Source: Caulobacter rhizosphaerae (GTDB lineage Bacteria; Pseudomonadota; Alphaproteobacteria; Caulobacterales; Caulobacteraceae). From it: 64,000 nucleotides of DNA. Shown in pieces: positions 1 through 8,978 of this stretch. Where the stretch lies: assembly GCF_010977555.1 (NCBI RefSeq), contig NZ_CP048815.1, forward strand, positions 3,402,501-3,466,500. Reading direction: 5' to 3'. The first letter of the stretch is position 1, and the number at the start of each line of letters is the position of its first letter. The notes under the pieces are model-generated. The model saw nothing but the letters and a program-made list of their open reading frames with translations, was not told the DNA's origin and ran no database searches. A program made the position numbers and the translations under genes.

Positions 1-121
1 CCAGGCCAAGCCGGCCCGCACCGGCCGCAACCCGTCGACGGGCGCCGCCATCGAGATCGCGGCCAGCAAGAAGGTCGCCTTCACGCCGGCCAAGCAACTG
101 AAGGACGCCGTCAACGGCTAA
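1..121 (+). CDS. HU-family DNA-binding protein, C-terminal fragment
   Basis: The reading frame is open from base 2 to TAA at 119-121 and gives 39 residues; the gene begins outside the window. The fragment contains [12 protein letters not shown], the DNA-binding arm signature of the HU/IHF family, followed by a short lysine-rich tail ending [11 protein letters not shown] proteins are small nucleoid proteins that bend DNA as dimers. The GRNP loop is typical of HU rather than a diverged relative, but alpha and beta subunits cannot be told apart from this fragment. Confidence 0.9.
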   Translation, partial: QAKPARTGRNPSTGAAIEIAASKKVAFTPAKQLKDAVNG

Positions 122-130
122 TCCCTCGGC

Positions 131-158
131 GAGCGGCCGGTCTCACCACCGGCCGCTC
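131..158 (+). terminator. Hairpin after the HU gene
   Basis: A perfect 11-bp stem (131-141 with 148-158) and a 6-base loop begin 10 bases after the HU stop codon. No T-run follows, so it is a terminator-like or mRNA-stabilising hairpin rather than a classical intrinsic terminator. Confidence 0.6.
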
Positions 159-288
159 ATCCTGGCCGCCAAGCGCGGCCAGACATTTCCGGGCCACGCG
201 CCCGATGCGGGCGCCTTCGCCCCTTCCCGACACTTCGACCTCTCGACGGCGTCTCGCCTCGTTTCCACGGTCGTGTCAGGGTCATTGC

Positions 289-882
289 ATGAAACACCTT
301 CGACGGTTCACAGGGGTCTTCCTGACGTTCGCCTGCCTCTGCGCCGGCGCCCGCGCCCAGACCCTCGACCGCGCGCCGGGCGAAAGCGACTTGGCGTTCG
401 CCACGCGCGCCCTCGGCCTGTCCAAGGACGCCGAGCCCCATACGACCCCGGCCGCCTGGAACGGCGTTCCCACCCTGTTTGTCGACTACAAGACCAGCGA
501 CGCTGATCCGGAGCGCCCGCTGGTCGCGCTCCAACGGCAGGCGGCCGGCGGCTATCGCACGATCCAGGTTACCCTCGGTGAACAGGAGGGTGGAACACCT
601 GACATCCTCGCCATCGGTTTCGCCAACGCCGACCGCGATCCCGAGCGTGAGCTGATCGTCATCCTGGCTTGGCCGCAGGTTCACTATGATTTTTCCGGCA
701 CGCTCTACGAGGTCCGCCTGTTCGACGCCCCTAAACCCGGCCAGACCGAGCTGACCCTGCTGCCGGTCAGCGGCAAATTCGGGACGGGATGCGAGTGCGG
801 CCGACGCGACGGCCCCGACGAACACTATCGCTTCAAGACCGTGGCGGCGGTCAAGGCCGAGCTGAAGCGGCTGGGTTACTAG
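289..882 (+). CDS. Secreted protein of unknown function
   Basis: The ATG at 289 is chosen because it yields a clean signal peptide: a basic MKHLRR start, a hydrophobic core and an AGARAQ cleavage region near residue 24. Upstream in-frame codons from 205 only add low-complexity residues. The mature part is about 173 residues with no motif I recognise. Near the C-terminus GCECGRRDG holds two closely spaced cysteines in an otherwise cysteine-poor exported chain. It is probably periplasmic; no function can be assigned from sequence or neighbours. Confidence 0.75.
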   Translation: MKHLRRFTGVFLTFACLCAGARAQTLDRAPGESDLAFATRALGLSKDAEPHTTPAAWNGVPTLFVDYKTSDADPERPLVALQRQAAGGYRTIQVTLGEQEGGTPDILAIGFANADRDPERELIVILAWPQVHYDFSGTLYEVRLFDAPKPGQTELTLLPVSGKFGTGCECGRRDGPDEHYRFKTVAAVKAELKRLGY

Positions 883-917
883 CCACCAGGTCGACACAGC
901 CGACGGACTGCGGCGGC

Positions 918-2711
918 GTGGCTACGGCCACTGGCGGCCGATCGCTCTGTTCGTGGCCCCTCCTGATCTCTCTCCGCCCCTGGCTGGCGCCGGTTTCCGG
1001 CCGGCCCGCCCGTTGCGCTCGCGCGAACCCTGTGGATACTGGGATCGTCGCCGCCGGGGGTTCGTCCGTCTTGCTCGTCTTCACGCCCACGGTTCGTGGA
1101 TCCGGCGGGTTCACGGGCGCCTTCGCCAGCCCGGATGGCGCTATCCTGGCGATCGCCAGCGCCTTTCCGCTCCTGACCAACCCGCCCGCCCGCGCCGCCT
1201 ATGGCGGACAATGGCTGCGATATCGCCTCGCGCTCCACCGGCGCGGCGAACCGGCGCCGTTCGCGGCGTTCGACGACCTGTCGCTGCCGATCACCGCCGT
1301 CGCCTTCCATCCCACCGACCCGGTTATCGGCATCGGGGCCGGCAGCTATGACGGCGGTTGGATGTTCGAGGGCGACCTGGTCTTCTGGGACTGGACCGCC
1401 GACCGCGCCTGGCGGCCCTTGACGCACACACCCGAGGTCGCGCGCTGCGCCTTCGACGCCAGCGGCGAACGGCTGGAGGTGATGGTCAGGCCCTGGGACG
1501 AGGAATGGGGCTGGGACGAGAATCCCACCGATCCCTTCGAACGCTTCTACCCGCTGGTCGTCGACTATCGCCCGGCCGACCACGGTACGGCGTCAGAAGC
1601 GCGCATCGGCCCGCTGACCGGCGTCGTCATCGCCCATCTGGACCTCGCCGAGGCCGCCGGCCGGATCGCGGACGACCAGCAGCTCGCCGACTGGTTCGCC
1701 GTGGCTTCGCCGGTCCGACGCGGCGCGATCTGGGACGTCGCCTGGCTGGATGACGGTCGCCTGGCGGCGGTGCACGACGACTGCCAGCTCGAAGTCCACG
1801 ACCTCGCGCGCGGCGAGGTGCGGCGCTACGACGGCGAAGATTCAGGTGTGGCCATCCTCCGGGCCTCGCCGCCGATCATCCATGTCACGCCCTCCGGCCA
1901 TGCGCGCGGCAACGCCCAGGCGCGGCTGATGGTCTTCGCGGACGACGCCCTGAGAGAGTGGCGCCGGTTCGATGGAATCTACGCCTTCTCGGCATCGACA
2001 CGCGGGCAGGTGCTGGGACGGCTGGACCGGCGCTCCGAACCCGGCGCCCAGCGCGACCTGCTCCTCGATACGGTCACGGGCGACGTCCGCGAGATCGACC
2101 TGGGACACTACGACGTCTTCAACCACTATCTGGGCGTCGACGGCGCCCCGGACCTCTATTTCCTCCAGGGCGCGCCCCCATCGTCACACGAGCACAAGCG
2201 GATGTGCCGCCTTCGACCGGATAGCGAGGTGGAGCGCCTGTGGCCGCTGCTGCGGGCGGACGGCGGTCCGGCCAGCCATGCGATGGAATGCCTGGGTCAC
2301 GCCGTCGAGGACGGTTTGGGCGCGGGCCTGATCGTCGCCGGTCGCCACTACGACCCCAACCCGTCTCAGGCGGCCCAGGGCTTCATCTATCGCAAGCCGC
2401 TGGACGCGGACCGCGAGATCTGGCGCCACGCGACCGCCGGCTCGGCCAGCGCGATCGCCCACCTGCCCGAGCTGGGCCTGGTGGCGGCCGCGTTCCTCGA
2501 CGGCGCGCTGACCCTATTCGACGCGGCGACCGGCGCGATCCGGGCGACAGGCGCCGCGACGATCGACGGCTTTCCCACGGTGATCTTCGCGATGGATGCG
2601 AGGCGCGACGCCTTGGCGGTGGGGACCGTCGACGGCCGGATCGCCGTGTTGTCGGCCAGGGCGCTGATCCAGGACCACGCTGCGGGCGGGCCGATCGACC
2701 TCTCCAGCTAG
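918..2711 (+). CDS. Beta-propeller (WD40-like) protein, function unknown
   Basis: The long frame encodes repeated strand patterns of the WD40/YncE kind, such as FASPDGAILAIAS, VAFHPTDPVIGIG, ARCAFDASGERLEVM and VAWLDDGRLAAVHDD, so a multi-bladed propeller is likely. There is no evident signal peptide. The start is unresolved: the frame is open from 789, inside the previous gene, and GTG codons at 918 and 1032 and a TTG at 1071 are possible, none with a good ribosome site. The first propeller-like segment begins near 1092. The stop overlaps the convergent AraC gene by four bases. Substrate or partner unknown. Confidence 0.6.
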   Translation: MATATGGRSLCSWPLLISLRPWLAPVSGRPARCARANPVDTGIVAAGGSSVLLVFTPTVRGSGGFTGAFASPDGAILAIASAFPLLTNPPARAAYGGQWLRYRLALHRRGEPAPFAAFDDLSLPITAVAFHPTDPVIGIGAGSYDGGWMFEGDLVFWDWTADRAWRPLTHTPEVARCAFDASGERLEVMVRPWDEEWGWDENPTDPFERFYPLVVDYRPADHGTASEARIGPLTGVVIAHLDLAEAAGRIADDQQLADWFAVASPVRRGAIWDVAWLDDGRLAAVHDDCQLEVHDLARGEVRRYDGEDSGVAILRASPPIIHVTPSGHARGNAQARLMVFADDALREWRRFDGIYAFSASTRGQVLGRLDRRSEPGAQRDLLLDTVTGDVREIDLGHYDVFNHYLGVDGAPDLYFLQGAPPSSHEHKRMCRLRPDSEVERLWPLLRADGGPASHAMECLGHAVEDGLGAGLIVAGRHYDPNPSQAAQGFIYRKPLDADREIWRHATAGSASAIAHLPELGLVAAAFLDGALTLFDAATGAIRATGAATIDGFPTVIFAMDARRDALAVGTVDGRIAVLSARALIQDHAAGGPIDLSS

Positions 2712-3658
2712 GCCGCCGCGCCCTGCCGGAACTCCCGGGGCGACATCCCGTACTGGTCGCGGAACGCCCGGCTGAAGTGGGCCGAACCGTTGAAGCCCCA
2801 GCGGAAGCAGATCTCGGAGATCGACAGCCGCGCGTGCTGCGGGCTGGCCAGGTCGGTGCGGCAGCGCTCCAGCCGGCGGGTGCGCAGGTAGTGGCTGAAG
2901 GTCTCGTCGGCGCTGGCGAACAGCTTCTGGACGTAGCGCGGCGAGACCCCCTCCTCGTCGGCCACCCGGCGCAGCGACAGGTCGGGATCGGGCAGCAGGG
3001 TCTCGATGGTCTGGCACAGGCGCTGGAGGTGGGCGGTGGGCGCGCCGGCGTTGGCGCCCAGCACGTCGGTGGCCGTCCCGCCCTCGGCCAGGCAGATGGC
3101 CAGGAACTCGGTCAGGGCCAGCTCGACGGGTCGCAGCTGGTCGACGGTCAGGTCCTCAAGCCCCTCGGCCGTGGCCCGCAGCAGGCCCGACAGGATGTGG
3201 GTCACCCCGGTCGCCGCCTGCAGTCGTCCCACCCGCAGGCTGACCGGGGTGATCAGGCGGTGGTCGAGGGCCACGCGGGGCGCACGGACGAACATCAGCC
3301 GGCAGCGGGTCTCCAGCCGCAGGGCCGCGGCTTGGCCGGTCGGGCCGTAGGCGATGTCGCCGGGGACCAGCGCCTCGGCCAGGTCGTCGGTGACCAGGGT
3401 GGCCGCGCCGCCCAGCAGCACCGCCAGCCAGACAGCCGCCGGTTGGCCGCTGAGGCGTCCGGAGATCGCTTGGGCCCCCGCCTCGACCAGGGCGAACTCG
3501 ATGCCCAGCGGTGAAGCCAGACAGACCACCGAGGCGCTGGCCGGCTCGGCGTCGGACAGGCCCTCGACCGGCAGGCCCAGCCGGTTCATCGCCTCGCGCC
3601 AGGCCTGCGCCCTGTCGGAACGTGGATGGCTGTCGGTGCTGAACGACCAGGCCTTCAT
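2708..3658 (-). CDS. AraC-family transcriptional regulator
   Basis: The protein has about 316 residues. The C-terminal ~100 residues carry the AraC/XylS double helix-turn-helix: LSLRRVADEEGVSPRYVQ forms the first helix-turn-helix, and WGFNGSAHFSRAFRDQYG with MSPREFR is the family signature. The N-terminal ~200 residues would bind the effector. A GTG at 3667 overlaps the stop of the upstream amidase gene (TAGTG) and would add three residues; ATG 3658 is taken here. Being last in an operon with the amidase, DODA-type and Rieske genes makes it the likely regulator of this catabolic island (inference). Confidence 0.9.
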   Translation of the reverse strand: MKAWSFSTDSHPRSDRAQAWREAMNRLGLPVEGLSDAEPASASVVCLASPLGIEFALVEAGAQAISGRLSGQPAAVWLAVLLGGAATLVTDDLAEALVPGDIAYGPTGQAAALRLETRCRLMFVRAPRVALDHRLITPVSLRVGRLQAATGVTHILSGLLRATAEGLEDLTVDQLRPVELALTEFLAICLAEGGTATDVLGANAGAPTAHLQRLCQTIETLLPDPDLSLRRVADEEGVSPRYVQKLFASADETFSHYLRTRRLERCRTDLASPQHARLSISEICFRWGFNGSAHFSRAFRDQYGMSPREFRQGAAA

Positions 3659-3666
3659 GGCGCCCA

Positions 3667-4743
3667 CTAGCCCTTCATCTGGGGAAAGATGTCGCGCGGG
3701 ATGCGCACGTGGCAGCCCTGCTTGCCGTCCACCACCTGGGTGACGCCGAAGTCGCTGGCCACGCTCATCAGCGAATAGGCGTCGTTCCGCGACAGGCCGA
3801 CATGGTCGGACAGCAGGGTCAGCATGTTCAGCGAGGCGTCCTTCATGGCCACGTTAAGATCCTCGTGGAAGCCATGGACGATCCACCACTTCGGCGTCTC
3901 AAGCAAAGGTCCGGGCGCGACGAAGTCCTTGCGCAGCACGATCTGCATCAGCACGTTCAGCGAGCTCTCGATGGCCGTGCCGGAGATCTCGCCGTCGCCC
4001 TGGCTGACGTGCGGATCGCCGATCGAGAACAGGCCGCCCTCGACCTGGACGGGGTAGTACATCGTCGCCCCCGCCCCGATCCGCCAGTTGTCGATATTGC
4101 CGCCGTGGGCGCCGGGCGGGATGGTGCTGACCCGGCCGTCGACGGCGGGCGCCACCCCGGCCGTGCCCAGATGCGGCCGCGCCGCCATCCGCACGCCGTT
4201 CAGGGCCGGCTGGCGGTCGCATTCGGGGCAGTTGGTGATCGTCCCCGGGATCAGGTACTTGCCCGGAAAGTCGTAGGCGTAGAGGGCGCTGGCGGTGTTG
4301 GTGTTCTGATCCAGTTCGTAGATCGTCACCCGCTCCTTCTCGCCGAACTCCTTGTAGAGATAGCCCCAGTTGGCGGCGAGGTTGGAGCCGTAGTTGTTGC
4401 GCGGGACCATGCGCAGGTAGCGCACCTCCAGCACGTCGCCGGGCTTGGCGTCCTCGACATGGATCGGACCGGTCATGATGTGGACGCCGGGATTGCGGTC
4501 GTTCTCGGGGATCTCGGTGAAGATGCGGGTGACCGCCTCGTCCATCATCAGCTCGGGCGCGTCGCCGGCGTGGTGGGTGATGGCCTCGGCGCTGACCAGG
4601 TCGCCGCTCTTGATGCGCAGGGCCGGCCTGATTGACGGGTCGAAATAGCCCCAGTGCACGGTGGCCGGCGTGGCGTTCAGGGTGTGCAGGGCGGTGGGCA
4701 GGACGTCGGGACGGGTCTGGCCGGGTTCGCAGATGAAGGGCAT
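3667..4743 (-). CDS. Acetamidase/formamidase family amidohydrolase
   Basis: The 358-residue protein fits the FmdA/AmdA family, which hydrolyses short amides such as formamide or acetamide to the acid and ammonia. Family-typical features are HWGYFDPSIRPALRIKSGD near the start, DAKPGDVLEVRYL, a HGGNIDNW segment, and GDPHVSQGDGEISGTAIES, the conserved acidic/glycine-rich core. It lies 13 bases downstream of the DODA-type gene and directly before the AraC gene on the same strand. In this context it probably removes a small amide or formyl-amide released by ring cleavage (inference). The exact substrate cannot be read from sequence. Confidence 0.88.
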   Translation of the reverse strand: MPFICEPGQTRPDVLPTALHTLNATPATVHWGYFDPSIRPALRIKSGDLVSAEAITHHAGDAPELMMDEAVTRIFTEIPENDRNPGVHIMTGPIHVEDAKPGDVLEVRYLRMVPRNNYGSNLAANWGYLYKEFGEKERVTIYELDQNTNTASALYAYDFPGKYLIPGTITNCPECDRQPALNGVRMAARPHLGTAGVAPAVDGRVSTIPPGAHGGNIDNWRIGAGATMYYPVQVEGGLFSIGDPHVSQGDGEISGTAIESSLNVLMQIVLRKDFVAPGPLLETPKWWIVHGFHEDLNVAMKDASLNMLTLLSDHVGLSRNDAYSLMSVASDFGVTQVVDGKQGCHVRIPRDIFPQMKG

Positions 4744-4756
4744 CGGTCTTCGATCC

Positions 4757-5545
4757 TCAGGCGGCCGAGAGCGTGACCGAGGTCATGCTCAGCGAGCCGT
4801 GCTCGATATGGTCGGGGGCGAAGCTGGCCACGTCGCCGGGCAGGCGCGCGCCCAGCACGTAGAGCAGCGGCCAGTAGTGGTCCGGCGTCGGAACCGAACG
4901 GGCGGCGTCCTGGCCTAGCGCGGCGAAGTTCACCGCCCGTTCGGGCGCGTCGTCGTCGATCGCCTGCTTGATGTGGTCGTTGAACCGCTGCGACCAGTCG
5001 TAGGGCGCGCAATGGCGCTCGCCCCAGTTCATGGCCGGCAGGTTGTGGACGATGTTGCCGGTGCCGACGATCAGCACCCCTTCGGCACGAAGAGGCGCAA
5101 GCCGCTTGGCCAGCTCGAAGTGCCACTCGGGCGGCTTGCCGGCGTCCATGCTGAGCTGCACCACCGGCACGTCCGCGTCCGGATAGACCTTGCTCAGTAC
5201 CGACCAGGTCCCGTGGTCCAGGCCCCAGCCCTGCTGGTCCAGCGCCACCGGCTGCGGCGCCAGCAGGTCCCTGACCCGCGCGGCCAGTTCAGGCGAGCCG
5301 GGAGCCGGATACTGCATGTCGAACAAGGCCTTGGGGAACGAAGCTCCGAAGTCGTGGATGGTGCGCGGGGCGGTCATGGCGGTGACGGCGACCCCCTGGG
5401 TCAGCCAGTGGGCCGAGACGCACAGGATGGCCCTGGGCTTGCCGATCGCCGCGCCCATGGCCCTCCAGGTCTTGGTGGTGTCGTTGGTCTCCAGCGCGAT
5501 CATCGGGCTGCCGTGACCGAAGAAGACGACGGGCATGCGGCTCAT
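4757..5545 (-). CDS. DODA-type extradiol ring-cleavage dioxygenase
   Basis: The 262-residue protein belongs to the LigB-superfamily 4,5-DOPA extradiol dioxygenase (YgiD-like) family, which opens catecholic rings using a histidine-bound metal. H11 (HGSP), H46 (SAHW), H167 (IVHN) and H223 (TPDHYW) have nearly the spacing of the four functional histidines of E. coli YgiD. The start ATG at 5545 overlaps the Rieske gene stop in an ATGA, which implies translational coupling. It probably cleaves a diol formed directly or indirectly by the Rieske enzyme. Aromatic specificity is not determinable. Confidence 0.88.
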   Translation of the reverse strand: MSRMPVVFFGHGSPMIALETNDTTKTWRAMGAAIGKPRAILCVSAHWLTQGVAVTAMTAPRTIHDFGASFPKALFDMQYPAPGSPELAARVRDLLAPQPVALDQQGWGLDHGTWSVLSKVYPDADVPVVQLSMDAGKPPEWHFELAKRLAPLRAEGVLIVGTGNIVHNLPAMNWGERHCAPYDWSQRFNDHIKQAIDDDAPERAVNFAALGQDAARSVPTPDHYWPLLYVLGARLPGDVASFAPDHIEHGSLSMTSVTLSAA

Positions 5546-6771
5546 GCGGCGACCTCCGGCTGGCTCGCGGAGGTCTTCATCGCCGCCCAGGCCTTCTGGT
5601 AGCGGGGCGTGAGCCAGCGGTTGAACTGCACCTGCGCGCCCTCCTGCCAGGAGTAGCGCCCCCGCACCGCGAACCGCGAGCGCAGGCCCACCTGGACCAG
5701 TTCGTCGACATGCATGTCCTGGGCGATGATTTTGCCCGCCGAGGTCATGATCATCTCCAGCCGCTCCTCGAAGCCCGGCGTCTCGGTGGCCCCAGGCGCG
5801 ACCAGCAGGCCGGTGTCCTGCTCCATGGTCTCCGGGCCGGTCGGCCGCAGGATCAGGTAGATGACCATGTCGCTGGTCATCACCAGCGACAGGGTCGGCG
5901 GGATGTTGGCGAAGGTGGCGCGGTTGCGGTCCTCGTCGGTCAGCCCGGGGAAGATCGGCAGGACCGCCTTCTGGGTCGGGTTGAAGCTGACGTCCGGATG
6001 GGTCGTGCCGTTGTAGCGCAGGAAGCCGGCGTCGCCCTCGGCGGCCTCTGGGAAGCTGCACAGCTCGCTGGGGATGAAGTCGTGCAACGGGCCGCGGTGC
6101 AGCTTGTTGGCGTGGTAGCCGTCGTTGTTGTTCTCGAACATCACCTTCCAGTTCCAGGCGAACTGGCCCGTCATCGGCGGGCTCAGGCCCTCGGCGTTGG
6201 CCAGGTCATAGCTGGCGATGGCGTCCTCGACCGCCTTCAGGCGCGGGGCCAGCGGCGGCGCCTCGGCGTCGAAATTGATGAAGATGAAGCCCAGCCAGAC
6301 CTCGACCTTGAAGGCCGGCAACCGGACGGCCCTCTTGTCGAAGTCGCAGGCCCGCTCCATAGCCGGGGCGTTCACCAGGTCGCCGTTCAGCGAATAGACC
6401 CAGTGGTGGTAGGGGCAGACGAAGCCGCGGGTGTTACCCCGGCCCTCGGCCACCAGCATGGCGCGATGCTGGCACACCGCCGACATCGCCTTGATCTCGT
6501 CGGAGCGGTTCCTGGTGACGATGATCGGCTCGCCGATGATGGTGGTGGTGAAGTAGTCGCCCTGCTCCTTCACCCAGTCCACGCGGCCCACGCACAGCCA
6601 TTCGTGGTTGAACAGCGCCTCCTTCTCGAAGGCGTAGAAGGCCGCGTCGGTGTAGCAGGCGGGCGGCAGGGTCTCGGCCGCGTCGACGTCGCGCATCGAG
6701 CGCGACAGGCCGTCGAAGAACGCGTCGTTCAGGTGAGAGCCTGGCAAATGGGATGCGGGCGTGGGGCCCAT
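5542..6771 (-). CDS. Rieske aromatic ring-hydroxylating oxygenase, alpha subunit
   Basis: The 409-residue protein has the two hallmarks of the class. The Rieske [2Fe-2S] motif is C100-x-H102 and C119-x-x-H122, and the mononuclear iron site is ENNNDGYHANKLH, with H220, H225 and the bridging D217. ATG 6771 is used; the frame extends upstream to 7101 but into the divergent intergenic region. It heads the operon Rieske-DODA-amidase-AraC. No beta subunit, ferredoxin or reductase is adjacent, so electrons must come from elsewhere or from the single-component-type reductases used by homomeric Rieske enzymes. Likely a hydroxylase or demethylase of an aromatic or quaternary-amine-like substrate. Confidence 0.9.
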   Translation of the reverse strand: MGPTPASHLPGSHLNDAFFDGLSRSMRDVDAAETLPPACYTDAAFYAFEKEALFNHEWLCVGRVDWVKEQGDYFTTTIIGEPIIVTRNRSDEIKAMSAVCQHRAMLVAEGRGNTRGFVCPYHHWVYSLNGDLVNAPAMERACDFDKRAVRLPAFKVEVWLGFIFINFDAEAPPLAPRLKAVEDAIASYDLANAEGLSPPMTGQFAWNWKVMFENNNDGYHANKLHRGPLHDFIPSELCSFPEAAEGDAGFLRYNGTTHPDVSFNPTQKAVLPIFPGLTDEDRNRATFANIPPTLSLVMTSDMVIYLILRPTGPETMEQDTGLLVAPGATETPGFEERLEMIMTSAGKIIAQDMHVDELVQVGLRSRFAVRGRYSWQEGAQVQFNRWLTPRYQKAWAAMKTSASQPEVAA

Positions 6772-7040
6772 GGCGCATGCGCTCCTTCGAGAGATCGATA
6801 CGAAGGCTAGGCGCGGCGCGCCCGTCGGTCTTGCACCAGCGCGCACGATAACTTGGCCGTCGCCCGATGCGCGGGCGGCGCCGCCGGGTTCTCGGGCGGA
6901 AATGAGCAAAAGACGCGCAAGGCGCGCGCATCGCCGACTTTGCGGTACGCGCACGGAAAGCGATCGGGCGCGCTGGGGAAAGACGCGCCTGACGACCATG
7001 CCTAGCCTCGGGTCCAGACAGCTTCCAGAGGACCACGCCC

Positions 7041-7901
7041 GTGGACATGACGCTCGCCGACGACCTGACGATCTCGGACCTGAAGCCCGGCTTCGGCGCA
7101 CGGATCCACGACATCGACCTGCCGTCCGCCTCGGACGCCGAGCTCGACAAGGTGGTCGCCGCCTTCCACCGCCATGGGGCCGTGGTGGTGTCCGGCCAGA
7201 CCATGGCGCCGGACGACCTGATGCGCTTCATCGCCCGGTTCGGCGAGCCCGAGGACCATACCCAGACCCGCTTCACCCTGCCCGGCTATCCGAAGATCTT
7301 CATCCTCAGCAACCGGGTGGTCGACGGCAAGCCGATCGGCGCCCACAACGACGGCGTGGGCTGGCACACCGACTACAGCTACAAGCCCGAGCCGGTGATG
7401 CTGACCATGCTCTACGCGGTCGAGGTCCCCGACGAGGGCTCCGACACCCTGCTGGCCGACGGCTGCGCCGCCTGGAACGCCCTGTCGCCGGAGAAGCAGG
7501 CGCAGTTGCTGCCGCTGAGCCTGCACCACAGCTACCGGCACTTCATGGCCACCCGTGAGTTCGGGGCGCAGGTCCTCTCGCCCGAGATGGCGGCGGCCAA
7601 TCCCGACGTCGAGCACCCGCTGATCCGCACCCACCCCGCCGACGGCCGCAAGGCGCTGTGGCCCTCCACCGGCACGGTGACCGAGGTGATCGGCAAGCCC
7701 GGTCCCGAGGGCTTGGCCCTGATCGACGAACTGGTGGAATTCATGACTGGCGACGACTTCGTCTATCGCCACAAGTGGGCCAAGGGCGACCTTCTGATGT
7801 GGGACAACCGCTGCACCCTGCACACCGGCACGCTCTACGACGACACCAAGTACTTCCGGACCATGCACCGGCTATGGGTGAAGGGCGACAAGCCTTATTG
7901 A
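7041..7901 (+). CDS. TauD/TfdA-family Fe(II)/2-oxoglutarate dioxygenase
   Basis: The 286-residue protein has the iron-binding H109-x-D111 in GWHTDYS and a distal histidine in RCTLHTGTLYDD followed by the 2-oxoglutarate-binding arginine in KYFRTMHRLW. The family hydroxylates sulfonates, phenoxyacetates and many natural products. GTG at 7041 is preferred because AGAGGA (7027-7032) is 8 bases upstream; an in-frame ATG at 7047 is the alternative. It is transcribed divergently from the Rieske operon across about 270 bases. A second, dissimilar family member is at 10870, so the island contains two such enzymes. Confidence 0.9.
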   Translation: MDMTLADDLTISDLKPGFGARIHDIDLPSASDAELDKVVAAFHRHGAVVVSGQTMAPDDLMRFIARFGEPEDHTQTRFTLPGYPKIFILSNRVVDGKPIGAHNDGVGWHTDYSYKPEPVMLTMLYAVEVPDEGSDTLLADGCAAWNALSPEKQAQLLPLSLHHSYRHFMATREFGAQVLSPEMAAANPDVEHPLIRTHPADGRKALWPSTGTVTEVIGKPGPEGLALIDELVEFMTGDDFVYRHKWAKGDLLMWDNRCTLHTGTLYDDTKYFRTMHRLWVKGDKPY

Positions 7902-7915
7902 TCGTGGTGCGAAAT

Positions 7916-8002
7916 CCTCGTCCTTCGACAAGCTCAGGATGAGGATTTCGACTGAACCGCCGTTACATTCGCCCTCATGCTGAGCTTGTCGAAGGACAAG
8001 GG
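7916..8002. repeat. Intergenic palindromic repeat, family A copy 1
   Basis: Imperfect inverted repeat of about 29-bp arms (7916-7944 and 7972-8002) carrying CTTCGACAAGCTCAGGAT, separated by about 27 bases. Three other copies are in this window (8861, 10763, 38366). Copies 1 and 2 also share the inner spacer pattern, so they are close relatives. It fills the space between the TauD-like and SDR genes and may end transcription. Confidence 0.85.
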
Positions 8003-8029
8003 CGTCCCGCTGACCGACCGGAAGAGAAA

Positions 8030-8851
8030 ATGACCCAGACCTGGCTGATCACCGGCGTCTCCGGCGGGCTCGGGCGCGAGATCGCCCTGGCGGCCATCGC
8101 GCGCGGCGACCTCGTGTTCGGCACGGTGCGCAAGGCCGAGGCCGCCGAAGCGTTTGAGCGGCTGGGCGGCCGCGCCCTGGTGCTGGACGTCACCGACGAG
8201 GCGGCCGTGCGCGCGGGCGTCGCCCAGGCCGAGGCGGCGGCGGGGCGGATCGACATCCTGGTCAACAACGCCGGCTACGGCCTGGTCGGGGCGGTGGAGG
8301 AGGCCTCGCTCGACGAGGTCCGCGCCCAGTTCGAGACCAACGTCATCGGCCCGCTGACCATGCTGAAGGCGGTGCTGCCGGCCATGCGCGCCCGCCGCGC
8401 CGGGCGGATCATCAACATCACCTCGGTCTCGGGCCTGGCGGTCTGGGCCGGCACCGGCGTCTACTGCGCCAGCAAATGGGCGCTGGAAGGCCTGACCCAG
8501 ACCCTGGCCGCCGAGGTCGCCGAGCTGGGGATCAAGGTCACCAATGTCGCGCCCGGCGGCCTGCGCACCGCCTTCGCCGGCGGCTCCAAGGCCGTAGTGG
8601 CCGGCAAGATCGCCGACTATGACGGCCTGGCCCGCGACGCCGAGCGGATCATGGCCGACCACGCCGGCCACGAGCCCGGCGATCCGGCCAAGGCGGCCCA
8701 GGCTGTCCTCCAGATCGCCGATGCCGAGGCCCCGCCGATGCACCTGCTCCTGGGCCAAGACGCCCTCACCTACGCCGGCTACGCCGCCGCCAGCCTGAAG
8801 GCCGACATCGACACATGGAAGGACCTCTCCCTATCCGTCGGCTTCGATTGA
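8030..8851 (+). CDS. Short-chain dehydrogenase/reductase
   Basis: This is a classical SDR of 273 residues. The N-terminal TGVSGGLG forms the nucleotide-binding turn, DV at residue ~57 and NNAG at ~84 are typical, and the catalytic Ser-Tyr-Lys set is S (ITSVSG), then Y-C-A-S-K. It probably oxidises or reduces an alcohol/ketone with NAD(P)(H). It is separated from its neighbours by palindromic repeats on both sides, so it may be its own transcription unit. Its link to the catabolic island rests on position only. Confidence 0.9.
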   Translation: MTQTWLITGVSGGLGREIALAAIARGDLVFGTVRKAEAAEAFERLGGRALVLDVTDEAAVRAGVAQAEAAAGRIDILVNNAGYGLVGAVEEASLDEVRAQFETNVIGPLTMLKAVLPAMRARRAGRIINITSVSGLAVWAGTGVYCASKWALEGLTQTLAAEVAELGIKVTNVAPGGLRTAFAGGSKAVVAGKIADYDGLARDAERIMADHAGHEPGDPAKAAQAVLQIADAEAPPMHLLLGQDALTYAGYAAASLKADIDTWKDLSLSVGFD

Positions 8852-8860
8852 GCCGCCAGA

Positions 8861-8948
8861 CCCTCGTCCTTCGACAAGCTCAGGATGAGGGTCTGGACTG
8901 AACCGCCTTTGCATTCGCCCTCATCCTGAGCTTGTCGAAGGACGAGGG
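8861..8948. repeat. Intergenic palindromic repeat, family A copy 2
   Basis: Near-perfect inverted repeat (8861-8891 with 8918-8948) of the same family as 7916. The arms differ from copy 1 at only a few bases and the inner spacer is conserved. Confidence 0.88.
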
Positions 8949-8978
8949 CGCTCCACAGACGCCGCCAAGGATTCTCAA

